From NCBI GenBank assembly GCA_902578255.1, contig CACHCH010000009.1, positions 1-52,032 of the forward strand: 52,032 nucleotides of DNA, read 5' to 3'. The notes beneath the pieces were generated by a model. It had not been told where the DNA came from. It was given only the letters and a program-made list of their open reading frames with translations, and ran no database searches. The position numbers and the translations under genes were made by a program. Numbering within the stretch: position 1 is the stretch's first letter; each line of letters opens with the position of its first letter. This stretch comes from an uncultured Pelagibacteraceae bacterium. GTDB lineage: Bacteria; Pseudomonadota; Alphaproteobacteria; Pelagibacterales; Pelagibacteraceae. Shown one piece after another: positions 24,286 to 34,829 of this stretch.

Positions 24286-24314
24286 AAAAGGCGCTTAAAT
24301 TAAGCGCCTTTTTT
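24286..24314 (+). terminator. Rho-independent terminator of recA
   Basis: AAAAGGCGCTTA (24286-24297) pairs perfectly with TAAGCGCCTTTT (24301-24312) across a 3-base loop and runs into a T tract. It sits 19 bases after the recA stop and before alaS. Confidence 0.93.
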
Positions 24315-24361
24315 CCCTATCGATATCTAGACATAGAATTAAAAAGCTGTATTTTAAAAAT

Positions 24362-27028
24362 ATGGCAGACAAAACACTTAATGAAATAAGAAATACTTTT
24401 CTAAAGTATTTTGAAAAGAATGAGCATAAGATTGTTGAGTCTAGCAATTTAGTTCCGAATAACGATCCAACATTGATGTTTGCCAATTCTGGCATGGTTC
24501 AGTTTAAAAATGTATTCACAGGTTTAGAAAAAAGAGATTATGTAAGAGCGACTACTTCTCAAAAATGTGTAAGGGCAGGAGGTAAACATAACGACCTCGA
24601 AAATGTTGGTTATACACCTCGTCACCACACTTTCTTTGAAATGTTAGGAAACTTCTCTTTTGGAGATTACTTTAAAGAACAAGCAATTCATTACGCTTGG
24701 GATTTGATCACTAAAGATTTTGGCATTGATAAAGATCGGCTTTATGTAACTGTATTTCACGAAGATGATGAAGCCTTCAATTTTTGGAAGAAAATAGCGG
24801 GTTTTAGCGATGATCGAATTATTAGAATAGCTACTTCAGATAATTTTTGGTCAATGGGGGAAACAGGTCCATGTGGACCATGTTCTGAAATCTTTTTTGA
24901 CCATGGAGATCATTTAGCTGGGGGATTACCTGGCTCCAAAGATGAGGATGGAGATAGATTTATAGAAATTTGGAACTTGGTCTTTATGCAGTATGAACAA
25001 GTTACAAAAGATAAAAGAATAAATTTACCAAAACCATCTGTTGATACCGGTATGGGATTAGAGAGAATAGCTGCTTTATTGCAAGGTTCACATGATAACT
25101 ATGAAACAGACCATTTTAAAAAAATAATTAGTTCAGCATCCAAGATTGTAAAAGTTAAATCAGATAAATCTAATCTTGCAAGCTTTAGAGTAATTGCTGA
25201 TCATTTAAGAGCAAGCTCTTTTTTAATTGCAGAAGGCGTTTTACCTTCAAATGAAGGAAGAGGGTATGTGCTTAGAAGAATTATGAGAAGAGGGATGAGA
25301 CATTCTCACTTATTAGGATCTAAGGAACCAGTTTTTTATAGTTTGTTTGATACTCTTAAAGATGAAATGTCAGGAAATTATCCAGAACTTGTAAGGGCTG
25401 AGTCTTTGATTAAAGAGACTTTAAGAATGGAAGAAGAAAAATTTTTAATCCTTCTTGATAGAGGGATTAAAATTTTAAATGATGAAATTTCTAAAATTGA
25501 TAAAGTTTTACCAGGTGAAGTGGCGTTTAAACTATATGACACATATGGATTTCCGTTAGATCTTACTGAAGATATTTTAAGAAATAAATCAATGTCTATT
25601 GATACAGATAAGTTTAAATCTTTAATGAAAGAAAGTAGAGAGCTCGCTAAAAAAAATTGGAAAGGCTCAGGAGATGCTGCCGTTGAAGATATTTGGTATG
25701 GGATTAAAGATAAATTGGAACCAACAGAGTTTTTGGGTTATGAAACAAATCAAGCAGAAGGTATTGTATTGTCTTTATTAAAAGAAAATAAGGAAGTTGA
25801 TCAATTGAAAGTAAATGATGAGGGAATGATCATTGTAAACCAAACTCCATTTTATGGTGAGTCTGGAGGTCAAGTAGGGGATACTGGTGAGATTGTATCA
25901 AATGAATTTAAATTTGAGGTAACAGATGTTCAGAAAAAACTTGGAGACTTATTTGTACACTATGGAAAAGTAGTCAGTGGTTCCATAAAGCTCAAAGATA
26001 GTGTTGAAATGAAGATAAATGTTGAAAGGAGAGATGATACTCGAGCTTATCACTCAGCAACCCATCTTTTACATGAATCTTTGAGAAGAGTATTAGGAGA
26101 TCATGTTACACAAAAAGGTTCTCTTGTAGAGCCTAGCAGATTGAGATTTGATTTTAGTCACATGAAACCAATCCAAAATGATGAAATTGATAAGATAGAG
26201 AAATTTGTAAACAATATGGTTTTAAAAAAGTCAGATGTAAAAACTAGGTTAATGACGCCGGATGAAGCTGTAGAAAAAGGAGCTTTAGCGTTATTTGGTG
26301 AAAAATATGGAGATGAAGTAAGGGTGCTTTCTATGGGAGATGAGGATGGCAAGTATTTCTCAACAGAATTGTGTGGTGGAACCCATGTTAAAAATACTGG
26401 AGATATTGGAAAATTTAAAATAGTCAGCCAATCCTCAATAGCTGCTGGGGTAAGAAGAATAGAGGCTTTAAGAGACAAACAATTAGAGGATTATCTGAAA
26501 AATAAAGAAAAACTTTCAGCGTTATCCTCTGAAAAAGACAATGAAACCGTTAAAGATTTAAGTGAGCAAATAACTAAGCTTGGAGGAAAACCTAGCTTGG
26601 ATCAATCTGATCAAAAAAACTTAATTAAAAACTTAACAAAGCAATTAGAAACACTTTCTGTAAATTCAATTTTAAATGACAAATCAAAAAATATTATTAA
26701 AGACCAAGATATTAATGGAATTAAATTAAGACTTCAAAAAGTTGATGATCTTCCTCCAAAAGAGTTAAGAAAACTAGTTGATCAAGGAAAAAAAGATTTA
26801 TCTCAGGGTATTGTAATAGTGTTTGCAAGCAAAGATGACAAAGTAGGGATAGCAGTTGGAGTTACAGAAACTTTAACAAATAAATATGATGCTGTTGAAT
26901 TTGTTAAAATTGGTTCAGAGATTATTGGTGGTCAGGGTGGTGGAGGAAGAAAAGATTTTGCTCAAGCTGGTGGCCAGGATAAGTCAAAAATTGAAGATGC
27001 TTTTGAAAAACTTAAAGCTTTAATTTAA
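24362..27028 (+). CDS. alaS: Alanine--tRNA ligase
   Basis: Class II aminoacyl-tRNA synthetase of 888 residues that charges tRNA-Ala. The catalytic core has [18 protein letters not shown] and [13 protein letters not shown]. The editing domain keeps the zinc ligands [11 protein letters not shown] and [10 protein letters not shown]. The C-terminal domain includes the glycine-rich [18 protein letters not shown]. Length and domain order are complete. Its 3' end overlaps the convergent icd gene by 9 bases with no terminator in between. Confidence 0.98.
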   Translation: MADKTLNEIRNTFLKYFEKNEHKIVESSNLVPNNDPTLMFANSGMVQFKNVFTGLEKRDYVRATTSQKCVRAGGKHNDLENVGYTPRHHTFFEMLGNFSFGDYFKEQAIHYAWDLITKDFGIDKDRLYVTVFHEDDEAFNFWKKIAGFSDDRIIRIATSDNFWSMGETGPCGPCSEIFFDHGDHLAGGLPGSKDEDGDRFIEIWNLVFMQYEQVTKDKRINLPKPSVDTGMGLERIAALLQGSHDNYETDHFKKIISSASKIVKVKSDKSNLASFRVIADHLRASSFLIAEGVLPSNEGRGYVLRRIMRRGMRHSHLLGSKEPVFYSLFDTLKDEMSGNYPELVRAESLIKETLRMEEEKFLILLDRGIKILNDEISKIDKVLPGEVAFKLYDTYGFPLDLTEDILRNKSMSIDTDKFKSLMKESRELAKKNWKGSGDAAVEDIWYGIKDKLEPTEFLGYETNQAEGIVLSLLKENKEVDQLKVNDEGMIIVNQTPFYGESGGQVGDTGEIVSNEFKFEVTDVQKKLGDLFVHYGKVVSGSIKLKDSVEMKINVERRDDTRAYHSATHLLHESLRRVLGDHVTQKGSLVEPSRLRFDFSHMKPIQNDEIDKIEKFVNNMVLKKSDVKTRLMTPDEAVEKGALALFGEKYGDEVRVLSMGDEDGKYFSTELCGGTHVKNTGDIGKFKIVSQSSIAAGVRRIEALRDKQLEDYLKNKEKLSALSSEKDNETVKDLSEQITKLGGKPSLDQSDQKNLIKNLTKQLETLSVNSILNDKSKNIIKDQDINGIKLRLQKVDDLPPKELRKLVDQGKKDLSQGIVIVFASKDDKVGIAVGVTETLTNKYDAVEFVKIGSEIIGGQGGGGRKDFAQAGGQDKSKIEDAFEKLKALI

Positions 27029-28234
27029 TTTTGCTTTAAGATTACCATCAATTTCATCTAAAAATTGATTAGTTGTTAAGTACTTACTTGATGGACCAAT
27101 TAGTATTGCTAGATCCTTTGTCATAGCTCCATTTTCAACACACTCGATACAAACTTTTTCAATTGTTTGTGCAAATTTAATTAATTCATCATTATTATCA
27201 AGTTTACCTCTATGACCTAGCCCTCTTGTCCAAGCAAAAATTGATGCAATAGGATTTGTTGAAGTTTCTTTACCTTGTTGATGCATTCTATAGTGTCTGG
27301 TTACAGTTCCATGAGCAGCCTCTGCTTCCATAATTTTTCCATCTGGGGTAAGAAGTGTACTGGTCATCAATCCTAATGATCCATAACCTTGTGCCATAGT
27401 ATCAGACTGAACGTCACCATCATAATTTTTACAAGCCCAAATATATTTACCACTCCATTTCATTGCACATGCAACCATGTCATCAATTAATCTATGTTCA
27501 TAAGTTAAATTATTTTTATCAAAATCTTCTTTATATTCATTCTCAAATACTTCTTGGAATATATCTTTAAATCGACCGTCATATTGTTTTAGAATTGTAT
27601 TTTTCGTAGACATGTAAACTGGCCATTTTTTAATTAGCCCATAACTAAAACAGGATCTTGCAAAATCTTGAATGGATTTATCTAAATTATACATTGAAAG
27701 TGCTACTCCTGGACCAGTGAAATTAAATACCTCGTATTTTATTTCGTTATTTCCATCTTCTGATGTCCACTTAACTTCCATTTTTCCTTTACCAGGTACT
27801 TTAAAATCTGTTGCTCTGTACTGGTCTCCAAAAGCATGTCTTCCTATAATTACTGGATCTGTCCAAGATGGAACAAGTTTTGGGATATTTTTACAAATAA
27901 TAGGTTCTCTAAATACAGTCCCGCCTATTATATTTCTGATTGTCCCATTTGGTGACCTCCACATTTTTTTTAGTTCAAATTCTTCTACCCTTGCTTCATC
28001 AGGCGTAATAGTTGCGCATTTGATGCCAACACCAATTTTTTTAATAGCATTTGCTGAGTCTATTGTGATTTGATCATCAGTATTGTCACGGCTTTTCATA
28101 CCAAGATCGTAATATTCAATTCCTAGATCAAGATATGGTAAGATAAGTTTATTCTTAATGAACTCCCATATAATTCGAGTCATTTCATCACCGTCTAACT
28201 CTACGATTGGGTTTTTTACCTTGATTTTACTCAT
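27020..28234 (-). CDS. icd: NADP-dependent isocitrate dehydrogenase (eukaryote-like dimeric type)
   Basis: Converts isocitrate to 2-oxoglutarate and CO2 in the TCA cycle, making NADPH. The frame is open 36 codons further upstream, but the family begins at [23 protein letters not shown], so the ATG at 28234 is chosen, giving 404 residues. This is the IDP/IDH1-like subfamily, as shown by the [11 protein letters not shown] opening, the substrate loop [32 protein letters not shown] and [13 protein letters not shown]. It is divergent from psd across 78 bases and overlaps alaS tail to tail. Confidence 0.96.
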   Translation of the reverse strand: MSKIKVKNPIVELDGDEMTRIIWEFIKNKLILPYLDLGIEYYDLGMKSRDNTDDQITIDSANAIKKIGVGIKCATITPDEARVEEFELKKMWRSPNGTIRNIIGGTVFREPIICKNIPKLVPSWTDPVIIGRHAFGDQYRATDFKVPGKGKMEVKWTSEDGNNEIKYEVFNFTGPGVALSMYNLDKSIQDFARSCFSYGLIKKWPVYMSTKNTILKQYDGRFKDIFQEVFENEYKEDFDKNNLTYEHRLIDDMVACAMKWSGKYIWACKNYDGDVQSDTMAQGYGSLGLMTSTLLTPDGKIMEAEAAHGTVTRHYRMHQQGKETSTNPIASIFAWTRGLGHRGKLDNNDELIKFAQTIEKVCIECVENGAMTKDLAILIGPSSKYLTTNQFLDEIDGNLKAKLN

Positions 28235-28312
28235 TAAAATAAAAATTATCTTATTAATTGAATTTGATTGGTTTATATACATATTAATCAAAAAATTAGC
28301 AAATAGAAGAAT

Positions 28313-28960
28313 ATGTTTACCAAAATATTTCCAAAAATTCATACTGAGGGATATAAATTTTTAGTTATTGCTGCTTTCATAACTATTATTTTATTAATCA
28401 TTAACAATTTTTTAGGTTTAATTGGTTTGTTGTTAACGATATGGGTTTATTATTTTTTTAGGGACCCTGATAGAACTATTATAGATGACGATAATTATCT
28501 TGTAAGTCCAGCTGATGGTGAAGTTATAAAAGTTGAAGAGGTAGATGGACCAAAAGAAGTTGGTCTTGAAAATAAAAAATTTAAAAAAATTAGTATTTTT
28601 ATGAATGTATTTGATTGTCACGTAAATAGAACTCCTTGTTCAGGAATAGTTGAAGACATATTATATAAACCTGGAAAATTTTTTAATGCATCATTAGATA
28701 AAGCTAGTGAAGATAATGAGAGAAATTATTACAAAATTAAAGACAAACATGACAACGATATAATAGTGGTTCAGATTGCAGGTTTAGTAGCAAGAAGAAT
28801 TGTTTGTGAAACAGATAAGAACCAAGAACTAACTCAAGGTGATAGAATTGGAATGATAAGATTTGGAAGCCGAGCAGATGTTTATTATGAAAATTACGAA
28901 CCTCTTGTAAAGGTTGGTCAAACAACAATTTCTGGCGAGACTTTATTGGCTAAAAAATAA
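28313..28960 (+). CDS. psd: Phosphatidylserine decarboxylase, short (Psd-like) form
   Basis: Pyruvoyl enzyme that decarboxylates phosphatidylserine to phosphatidylethanolamine at the inner membrane. At 215 residues it is the short alphaproteobacterial type. Two hydrophobic segments (18-48) anchor it. Key parts are [23 protein letters not shown], and the self-cleavage Gly-Ser at G185-S186 within RFGSRADVY, which creates the pyruvoyl group. The gene is 2 bases from pssA, so the two successive steps of PE synthesis are encoded together. Confidence 0.95.
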   Translation: MFTKIFPKIHTEGYKFLVIAAFITIILLIINNFLGLIGLLLTIWVYYFFRDPDRTIIDDDNYLVSPADGEVIKVEEVDGPKEVGLENKKFKKISIFMNVFDCHVNRTPCSGIVEDILYKPGKFFNASLDKASEDNERNYYKIKDKHDNDIIVVQIAGLVARRIVCETDKNQELTQGDRIGMIRFGSRADVYYENYEPLVKVGQTTISGETLLAKK

Positions 28961-28962
28961 TT

Positions 28963-29769
28963 ATGTTAAAACCAAAAAATAATTTTAAGGTTGTTACTGA
29001 CAAAAAAAATGCAAGAGTAATTTTACCAAACATGCTCACATTAATTGGAGTTTGTATTGGATTAACTTCAATTAGATTTGCTTTAGATGGACGATTTGAA
29101 TTTGCAGTTGTTGCTATAATCTTAGCGGCAGTAATAGATGGATTGGATGGACGAATTGCAAGATTAATTAAAGGGACATCAAAAGTAGGAAAAGAACTTG
29201 ACTCTTTAACCGACATGATTAGTTTTGGTGTTGCACCAGCCTTTATAATGTATTTTTGGAAACTTAATACCTTAGGTCGTTTTGGTTGGTTAGTTTGCCT
29301 AATATATGTAATTTGTGTTGCTTTAAGATTAGCAAGATTTAATGTTAATACTGGTCAAGACCCCTCATGGAGAGATAATTTTTTTGAAGGAGTGCCATCC
29401 CCTGCAGGTGGGATTTTAGTTTTAATACCATTAATATTCAGTTTAACTAATTATGAATTTACCCAAATTAATTACAATGTAGTTGTACCAATCTTCTTTA
29501 TTGTGACCTCATTACTATTAATAAGCAAGTTCCCGAGTTATTCATTGAAAAAAATAGTAATACAAAGAAAAACAACAATTTTTCTATTATTTGGCATAGT
29601 TTTATTTTTCGGTTTACTATTAATTTATCCATTTAATGTAATAGCTATAAGTGCGATTGTTTATTTAGCTATGTTACCGATAAGTTACTTTCATTATCAA
29701 AAGTTAAAAAAACAAAATGATCATCTAAATTTCAAAGAAGAAGATGACGATCAAGAAGATATTCTTTGA
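28963..29769 (+). CDS. pssA: CDP-diacylglycerol--serine O-phosphatidyltransferase
   Basis: Integral membrane enzyme that makes phosphatidylserine from CDP-diacylglycerol and serine. It has 268 residues and about eight hydrophobic segments. The CDP-alcohol phosphatidyltransferase signature D-G-x2-A-R-x8-G-x3-D-x3-D is exact, running from D62 to D84. It ends in an acidic tail (KEEDDDQEDIL). It follows psd by 2 bases and shares TGATG with the GT8-like gene downstream. Confidence 0.95.
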   Translation: MLKPKNNFKVVTDKKNARVILPNMLTLIGVCIGLTSIRFALDGRFEFAVVAIILAAVIDGLDGRIARLIKGTSKVGKELDSLTDMISFGVAPAFIMYFWKLNTLGRFGWLVCLIYVICVALRLARFNVNTGQDPSWRDNFFEGVPSPAGGILVLIPLIFSLTNYEFTQINYNVVVPIFFIVTSLLLISKFPSYSLKKIVIQRKTTIFLLFGIVLFFGLLLIYPFNVIAISAIVYLAMLPISYFHYQKLKKQNDHLNFKEEDDDQEDIL

Positions 29770-30668
29770 TGAAGAAAAATGTGATAATTTCACTAGCAGA
29801 CTCTAATTATTTTGAATTGCTAGAAGAGCTTGTAGACTCAGTTAAGAGGTTTAAAGAGAGTGAAAATACTGCAATTTGTATTCTTGATGCTGGATTAACT
29901 GAGGAACAAAAAAAAACTTTATCTTCTAAAGTAGATCAAATTAAATCTGCAGACTGGGACATTGAAGTCCCTCAATCAAAAGTAAAAGGTAAAGAATGGT
30001 TAAAAAGTCAAGTCTCAAGGGCTTTTCTTCCTAAATATTTTCCAAATTATGAAAAATATTTATGGATAGATGCAGATGCATGGGTGAATTCATGGGAAGC
30101 AATTGATTTATATTTAAGAGGATGTGAAAACAATAAATTATCAATAGCAACATCAGCAGATAGAGCATATGGGAGGGTATTAAGAGCCGAATGGATTTTA
30201 GGAAGTTTTGCTAAAATTAAATCTCAAAACTATAAGCATGCAAAATCTTCTGGTTTTTCAGAAAAAATTGCAAGACAAGTAGCATTAAAACCTCATTTAA
30301 ATATCGGAGTATTTGCATTAGAATTAAATGCACCTCATTGGGAAGTATGGCAAAAAAATTTAAAAATTGCGTTAAACTCTGGAAAAATATGGGGATCAGA
30401 GCAAATAGCAATGAATGTAACAATTTATAATGATGAATTAGATGTGGAAATTTTGCCAGCTTATTGTAACTGGACATTAATCGAAGCTCTTAAATTTGAT
30501 GAAAAACGAAAAACTTTAGTTGAACCTTATCTTCCAAATCATGAAATTGGTATTGTTCATTTTGCTGGTAAAAATAATGATCAAATTAGAAAAAATAAAA
30601 ATTACATCTCTAAAGTAAAAACAATCAACGGTGACCTGATTGATTTAAAACTAAGATATAATAATTAA
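29769..30668 (+). CDS. GT8-like glycosyltransferase family protein
   Basis: A 299-residue cytosolic protein that looks like a GT-A fold transferase of the GT8 type. Visible are IISLADSNYFELLEELVDSV, the metal-binding DxD as WIDADAWVNSW, NIGVFALELNAPHWEVW, SEQIAMN and a late HFAGKN. The exact sugar and acceptor cannot be told. I use ATG at 29769, overlapping the pssA TGA as TGATG; a TTG 3 bases earlier is also possible. Placement after the two phospholipid genes suggests, but does not prove, a glycolipid acceptor. Confidence 0.7.
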   Translation: MKKNVIISLADSNYFELLEELVDSVKRFKESENTAICILDAGLTEEQKKTLSSKVDQIKSADWDIEVPQSKVKGKEWLKSQVSRAFLPKYFPNYEKYLWIDADAWVNSWEAIDLYLRGCENNKLSIATSADRAYGRVLRAEWILGSFAKIKSQNYKHAKSSGFSEKIARQVALKPHLNIGVFALELNAPHWEVWQKNLKIALNSGKIWGSEQIAMNVTIYNDELDVEILPAYCNWTLIEALKFDEKRKTLVEPYLPNHEIGIVHFAGKNNDQIRKNKNYISKVKTINGDLIDLKLRYNN

Positions 30669-31280
30669 TTGAAAAAAAATAAAATTTCAAAAAATTGGAT
30701 TAATAAACAAAGAAGAGATTTCTACGTAAGAAAATCTAAAGTTGACGGTTATAGGGCAAGATCAGCATATAAATTAATTGAAATAGATGAAAAATTTAAA
30801 ATATTTAAGGGTGGATTATCAGTAATTGATATAGGGGCAGCACCTGGTAGCTGGTCTCAGTATTCGTCTAAAGTTATTAAAAGTGGAAAGCTTATTTCAA
30901 TCGATCTTAAAAAAATGGAATCAATTGGAAATAGTGTTCAAATACAAGGCGATTTTACAGAAAGTAAAATTCAAAATGAAATCAAAAATAACTTAATTGC
31001 AAAAGTTGATGTAGTTTTGTCAGATATGGCTGTAAATACTACAGGAATTAAGAATATTGACTCAATTCAAACAGGAGAACTTTGTAAAGAGGCAATGGCA
31101 TTTGCCAAAGAAATGATTAAAGAAAATGGTTATTTTATATCAAAGATTTTCATGGGTGAAACTTTTAACGAAATAGTCGCAGAGGGTAAAAAGTTTTTTA
31201 AAGAAGTTAAGGTTTTTAAACCTAAGTCTAGTCGAAAAGATTCCAAAGAAAGTTTTATTATTTGTAGAAAAATTAGATAG
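30669..31280 (+). CDS. rlmE: 23S rRNA 2'-O-methyltransferase RlmE (FtsJ)
   Basis: SAM-dependent enzyme that methylates the 2'-OH of U2552 (E. coli numbering) late in 50S assembly. It has 203 residues. The catalytic tetrad is K35, D119, K159 and E194, aligning with K38, D124, K164 and E199 of E. coli. The SAM-binding motif is VIDIGAAPGSW. The start is TTG directly after the preceding stop; no ATG is available upstream and the next residues already fit the family, so TTG is favoured. The gene belongs to the plus-strand run from psd. Confidence 0.93.
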   Translation: MKKNKISKNWINKQRRDFYVRKSKVDGYRARSAYKLIEIDEKFKIFKGGLSVIDIGAAPGSWSQYSSKVIKSGKLISIDLKKMESIGNSVQIQGDFTESKIQNEIKNNLIAKVDVVLSDMAVNTTGIKNIDSIQTGELCKEAMAFAKEMIKENGYFISKIFMGETFNEIVAEGKKFFKEVKVFKPKSSRKDSKESFIICRKIR

Positions 31281-31317
31281 GGACTTTAAATTTAAAAGGA
31301 ATCGTATATAAAAGATT

Positions 31318-32394
31318 ATGGTTCCTATAAAAGAAGCACTTACCTTTGACGACGTAACACTAGCGCCAAATTATTCAGAAATATTACCATCTGATGTCGA
31401 TACATCTGTATCACTGACTAGTAATCTTAAGCTAAAAATTCCACTTTTATCATCTGCAATGGACACAGTTACTGAGAGTAAAATGGCTATTGCTATTGCT
31501 AAAGCAGGCGGAATAGGTGTTATCCATAGAAATTTAGATACCAAAACACAAGTTTCAGAAATTAGAAAAGTTAAAAAACTTTCCTTAAAAGTTGGAGCTG
31601 CTGTAGGAGCATCAGATAAAGAATTTAGAAGATCAAAAGAAATTATTAAAGAAGGCGTTGATTTAATTGTAGTGGATACGGCGCACGGGCATACAAGAAA
31701 AGTGGGAGAAATAATTAAATATATAAAAAAAATAAAAAATAAAAAAATTGCTCTATGCGCAGGAAATATTGCAACACCTGATGCTGCAAAATTCTTAATC
31801 AATTTAGGAGTGGACATAATTAAAGTTGGGATTGGTCCTGGCTCTATCTGTACTACTAGATTGGTTGCCGGCATTGGAGTTCCTCAACTTAGTGCAATTT
31901 TGTCAGTGAGAAACGGAATTAAAAACAAAAAAGTTAAGATTATTTCAGATGGAGGAATAAAATATTCTGGTGATTTAGCAAAAGCATTTGCAGGCGGCGC
32001 AGATGCAGTAATGATAGGTTCTTTATTTGCAGGAACAAATGAAACACCTGGAAAATTAATTAAAAAAAATGGGAAATTATATAAAAGTTTTCGTGGAATG
32101 GGTTCAGTGGGTGCCATGAACAAAGGTTCAGCAGATAGATATTTTCAAAAAAAACAAAAAGACATATCCAAATATGTACCCGAAGGTGTTGAAGGTTTTG
32201 TAAAGTACAAAGGAGATGTTGGAAGTATTATTTATAAATTAATTGGTGGTTTAAAATCTTCTATGGGATATCTAGGATCAAAAAATATTATTGGACTAAG
32301 AAACAAACCTCATTTTGTAAAAATTACGAAAGCTGGTTTTTATGAAAGTATGGTTCACAATGTTGATGTGATTAAAAATGATAGCAAATACTAA
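31318..32394 (+). CDS. guaB: IMP dehydrogenase lacking CBS (Bateman) domains
   Basis: NAD-dependent enzyme converting IMP to XMP, the control step of guanine nucleotide synthesis. At 358 residues it is about 130 shorter than usual. The opening [23 protein letters not shown], the SAMDTVTE segment, the catalytic loop [11 protein letters not shown] with C178, [14 protein letters not shown], the [10 protein letters not shown] flap and the terminal helix are all intact. The two CBS domains that normally follow residue 85 or so are absent; the chain goes straight from [10 protein letters not shown] to KVGAAVGA. It should be active but without nucleotide control through CBS. GMP reductase is less likely given the FRGMGS flap and RYF. 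Confidence 0.93.
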   Translation: MVPIKEALTFDDVTLAPNYSEILPSDVDTSVSLTSNLKLKIPLLSSAMDTVTESKMAIAIAKAGGIGVIHRNLDTKTQVSEIRKVKKLSLKVGAAVGASDKEFRRSKEIIKEGVDLIVVDTAHGHTRKVGEIIKYIKKIKNKKIALCAGNIATPDAAKFLINLGVDIIKVGIGPGSICTTRLVAGIGVPQLSAILSVRNGIKNKKVKIISDGGIKYSGDLAKAFAGGADAVMIGSLFAGTNETPGKLIKKNGKLYKSFRGMGSVGAMNKGSADRYFQKKQKDISKYVPEGVEGFVKYKGDVGSIIYKLIGGLKSSMGYLGSKNIIGLRNKPHFVKITKAGFYESMVHNVDVIKNDSKY

Positions 32395-32831
32395 TGAGTA
32401 AAATTTTAAAATTAATTTTTGTTATAGTATTATTCTTCTCATTTGACACTAAAACTTTTAGTAAAGAAAATTTTTTCAAAAAAGCTTTAAAATTATATGA
32501 AAAAGAAAAATATCAAGATGCACGTTTTTTGTTTGAAAGAAATATAGTTTTTAATCCTAAGGATGCTAATTCATATTTATATCTTGCCAAAATTTACAAT
32601 CATGAAGAAAATCAAAGAAAAGAAGAGTACAATTTAGAAACTGCTCTGCTCATTGAGCCTGATAATGAGGAAGCTATGTTAATGATGATGAAAATAGCAA
32701 TTGAAAAATCAAATTATGACAAAGTTAAAAATCTGTCTGATACATTTTCAAAAGTTTGCAAAAATTTATGTGATGAAAATTGGGAAATCATAGAATCATT
32801 GAAAAATATAGATCCAAAAAATGAGTCTTGA
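32394..32831 (+). CDS. Exported TPR-repeat protein between guaB and guaA
   Basis: A 145-residue protein with a hydrophobic N-terminal segment (residues 4-20) that looks like a signal peptide or anchor, followed by two to three tetratricopeptide-like repeats ([49 protein letters not shown]). It shares one base with the end of guaB and overlaps guaA by 11 bases, so it is embedded in a guanine-nucleotide operon without an obvious link to it. TPRs bind other proteins; the partner is unknown. Confidence 0.75.
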   Translation: MSKILKLIFVIVLFFSFDTKTFSKENFFKKALKLYEKEKYQDARFLFERNIVFNPKDANSYLYLAKIYNHEENQRKEEYNLETALLIEPDNEEAMLMMMKIAIEKSNYDKVKNLSDTFSKVCKNLCDENWEIIESLKNIDPKNES

Positions 32832-34383
32832 TATAAATCTTGATAAAGTTGTAATCATAGATTTTGGCTCTCAATTTACTCAATTAATCGCAAGAAGAAT
32901 TCGGGAACTTGGAGTTTTTTCGGAAATTGTAAGTCATAAAAAAATTAGAACCAGTGATATTAATCAAAGTGTGAGAGGAATTATTTTGTCTGGTGGTCCT
33001 TTAAATGTTTACCAGATTAACAAATACTCATTTGATAAAACAATATTAGAACTGAATATACCAATTTTAGGAATTTGTTTTGGTCACCAAATTTTGTCAA
33101 AATTAAATGGTGGAAGAGTAAAACAATCAAAGCATCGTGAATTTGGTTTAGCTAATATTTTTAGAAAAAGAGATAGCCTTCTAACAAAAAATTTCTATAA
33201 CACAAAAAAAAACAAGAAAGTTTGGATGAGTCACGCAGATCAAGTATCCAAACTTCCAAAAAATTTTCAGGTCGTTGCATCTAGTACAAATTCAAAATAT
33301 GCCATAGTTGAAAATAAACTAAAAAAATTTTATGGAGTACAATTTCATCCAGAGGTTACTCATACTGAAAATGGAAAAAAATTATTTAGTAATTTTGTAT
33401 TTTTAATATGTAAAATTAAAAAAAACTGGTCTTCAAGAGATCAAAAAATAAAACTAATCAACGAAGTAAGAGATCAAGTAGGTACCCACAAAGTTATTTG
33501 TGCTTTATCCGGAGGAGTAGATAGTAGTGTCGTTGCTCAATTATTAAATAAATCAATTGGTAAGAGACTATATTGTATTTTTGTTAATACAGGCCTTTTA
33601 AGAAAAAATGAGGAAACTCAAGTAGTTCGAACTTTTAAGAAAAGATTAAAAATGAACCTTATCTACGTAAATGCAGAAAAGGAGTTTCTAAGCAAATTAA
33701 AAAATGTTTCTGATCCCGAAAAAAAAAGAAAAATAATTGGTAATTTATTTATAAAAATTTTTGAACGATATGCTAAAAAAATTAAAAATGTTAAATTTTT
33801 AGCTCAAGGTACACTTTATCCTGATCTGATTGAAAGTAAATCTGTTACTGGCAGTCAAACTTCAAAAATAAAATCTCATCATAATGTTGGTGGTCTCCCA
33901 AAAAAAATGAACCTAAAACTTGTTGAGCCGTTAAAGTTTTTGTTTAAAGATGAGGTTAGGAAATTAGGCTTAGAATTAAAATTAAGTAAAGAAATTATCT
34001 CAAGACATCCTTTTCCAGGCCCTGGTTTAGCAATCAGAATGCCAGGTGTTATTACCAATGAAAAAATAAAAATTTTAAAGGAAGCTGATCATTACTTTAT
34101 ACAAGCATTAAGGGAACATGGACTTTATCATAAAATTTGGCAGGCATATGCTGCTTTGCTTCCTGTTAAAACGGTGGGTGTGATGGGTGATAATCGTACT
34201 TATGAATACTTATGTCTTTTAAGAGCAATCACGTCAGAAGATGGAATGACAGCAGATTTTTTTGAATTTAGAAAGTCTTTTATGCAAACTATTTCTAATA
34301 AAATAGTTAATAGCATAAGAGGGATAAATAGAGTTGTTTATGATGTTACTTCAAAACCTCCAAGCACTATTGAATTAGAGTAG
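32821..34383 (+). CDS. guaA: GMP synthase (glutamine-hydrolysing)
   Basis: Amidates XMP to GMP using ATP and glutamine. It has 520 residues in the usual order: the class I glutaminase with ILGICFGHQ and QFHPEVTHT; the ATP pyrophosphatase PP-loop [10 protein letters not shown]; then the dimerisation domain ending [10 protein letters not shown]. Substrate motifs [12 protein letters not shown] and [10 protein letters not shown] are intact. It overlaps the TPR gene by 11 bases and is in the same run as guaB, so IMP-to-GMP conversion is co-expressed. Confidence 0.97.
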   Translation: MSLDINLDKVVIIDFGSQFTQLIARRIRELGVFSEIVSHKKIRTSDINQSVRGIILSGGPLNVYQINKYSFDKTILELNIPILGICFGHQILSKLNGGRVKQSKHREFGLANIFRKRDSLLTKNFYNTKKNKKVWMSHADQVSKLPKNFQVVASSTNSKYAIVENKLKKFYGVQFHPEVTHTENGKKLFSNFVFLICKIKKNWSSRDQKIKLINEVRDQVGTHKVICALSGGVDSSVVAQLLNKSIGKRLYCIFVNTGLLRKNEETQVVRTFKKRLKMNLIYVNAEKEFLSKLKNVSDPEKKRKIIGNLFIKIFERYAKKIKNVKFLAQGTLYPDLIESKSVTGSQTSKIKSHHNVGGLPKKMNLKLVEPLKFLFKDEVRKLGLELKLSKEIISRHPFPGPGLAIRMPGVITNEKIKILKEADHYFIQALREHGLYHKIWQAYAALLPVKTVGVMGDNRTYEYLCLLRAITSEDGMTADFFEFRKSFMQTISNKIVNSIRGINRVVYDVTSKPPSTIELE

Positions 34384-34405
34384 TTTTAATCTATAAAGTA
34401 CATTT

Positions 34406-34825
34406 ATGAAATATTTACATACAATGATTAGAATTAAAGATGTTGATGAATCTTTAAGATTTTTTTGTGACGGCCTTGGGCTTAAAGAAACAAGACGAAT
34501 GGAAGATGAAAAGGGAAGATACACACTTATTTTTCTTGCTGCACCAAATGATGATAAGGCAGAAATTGAATTAACTTATAATTGGGATGGAGACGAATTG
34601 GGAGAAGGCTCAAGAAATTTTGGTCATCTCGCTTACCGTGTAGATAATATTTATGAAACTTGTAAAAGATTAATGGATATGGGCTACACTATAAGTAGAC
34701 CACCAAGAGATGGTCACATGGCATTTGTCAGATCTCCAGATAAGATTTCTATTGAAATCCTTCAAGAGGGAAGCCTAGAGCCCAAAGAACCCTGGGTTTC
34801 TATGGAGAATACTGGCTCTTGGTAA
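34406..34825 (+). CDS. gloA: Lactoylglutathione lyase (glyoxalase I)
   Basis: Metal-dependent enzyme that isomerises the methylglyoxal-glutathione adduct to S-lactoylglutathione. It has 139 residues in two beta-alpha-beta-beta-beta halves. Expected metal ligands are H5 (YLHTMIRI), a glutamate in AEIELTYNWD, a histidine in NFGHLAYRVD and a glutamate in ISIEILQEG. The FFCDGLGLKETRR segment is typical. The gene is 4 bases before panB. The GST gene elsewhere in the window is another glutathione user. Confidence 0.92.
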   Translation: MKYLHTMIRIKDVDESLRFFCDGLGLKETRRMEDEKGRYTLIFLAAPNDDKAEIELTYNWDGDELGEGSRNFGHLAYRVDNIYETCKRLMDMGYTISRPPRDGHMAFVRSPDKISIEILQEGSLEPKEPWVSMENTGSW

Positions 34826-34829
34826 GCCA

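Noticed and set aside
26158..26478. Reverse frame inside alaS
   Set aside because: It is a shadow frame over the conserved alaS editing domain, with no motif of its own.
28235..28342. 36-codon upstream extension of icd
   Set aside because: The extension is not family-like, and the conserved N-terminus begins at the internal ATG at 28234.
31371..31874. Long reverse frame inside guaB
   Set aside because: It is a shadow of the guaB codon pattern; the guaB protein has every catalytic motif.
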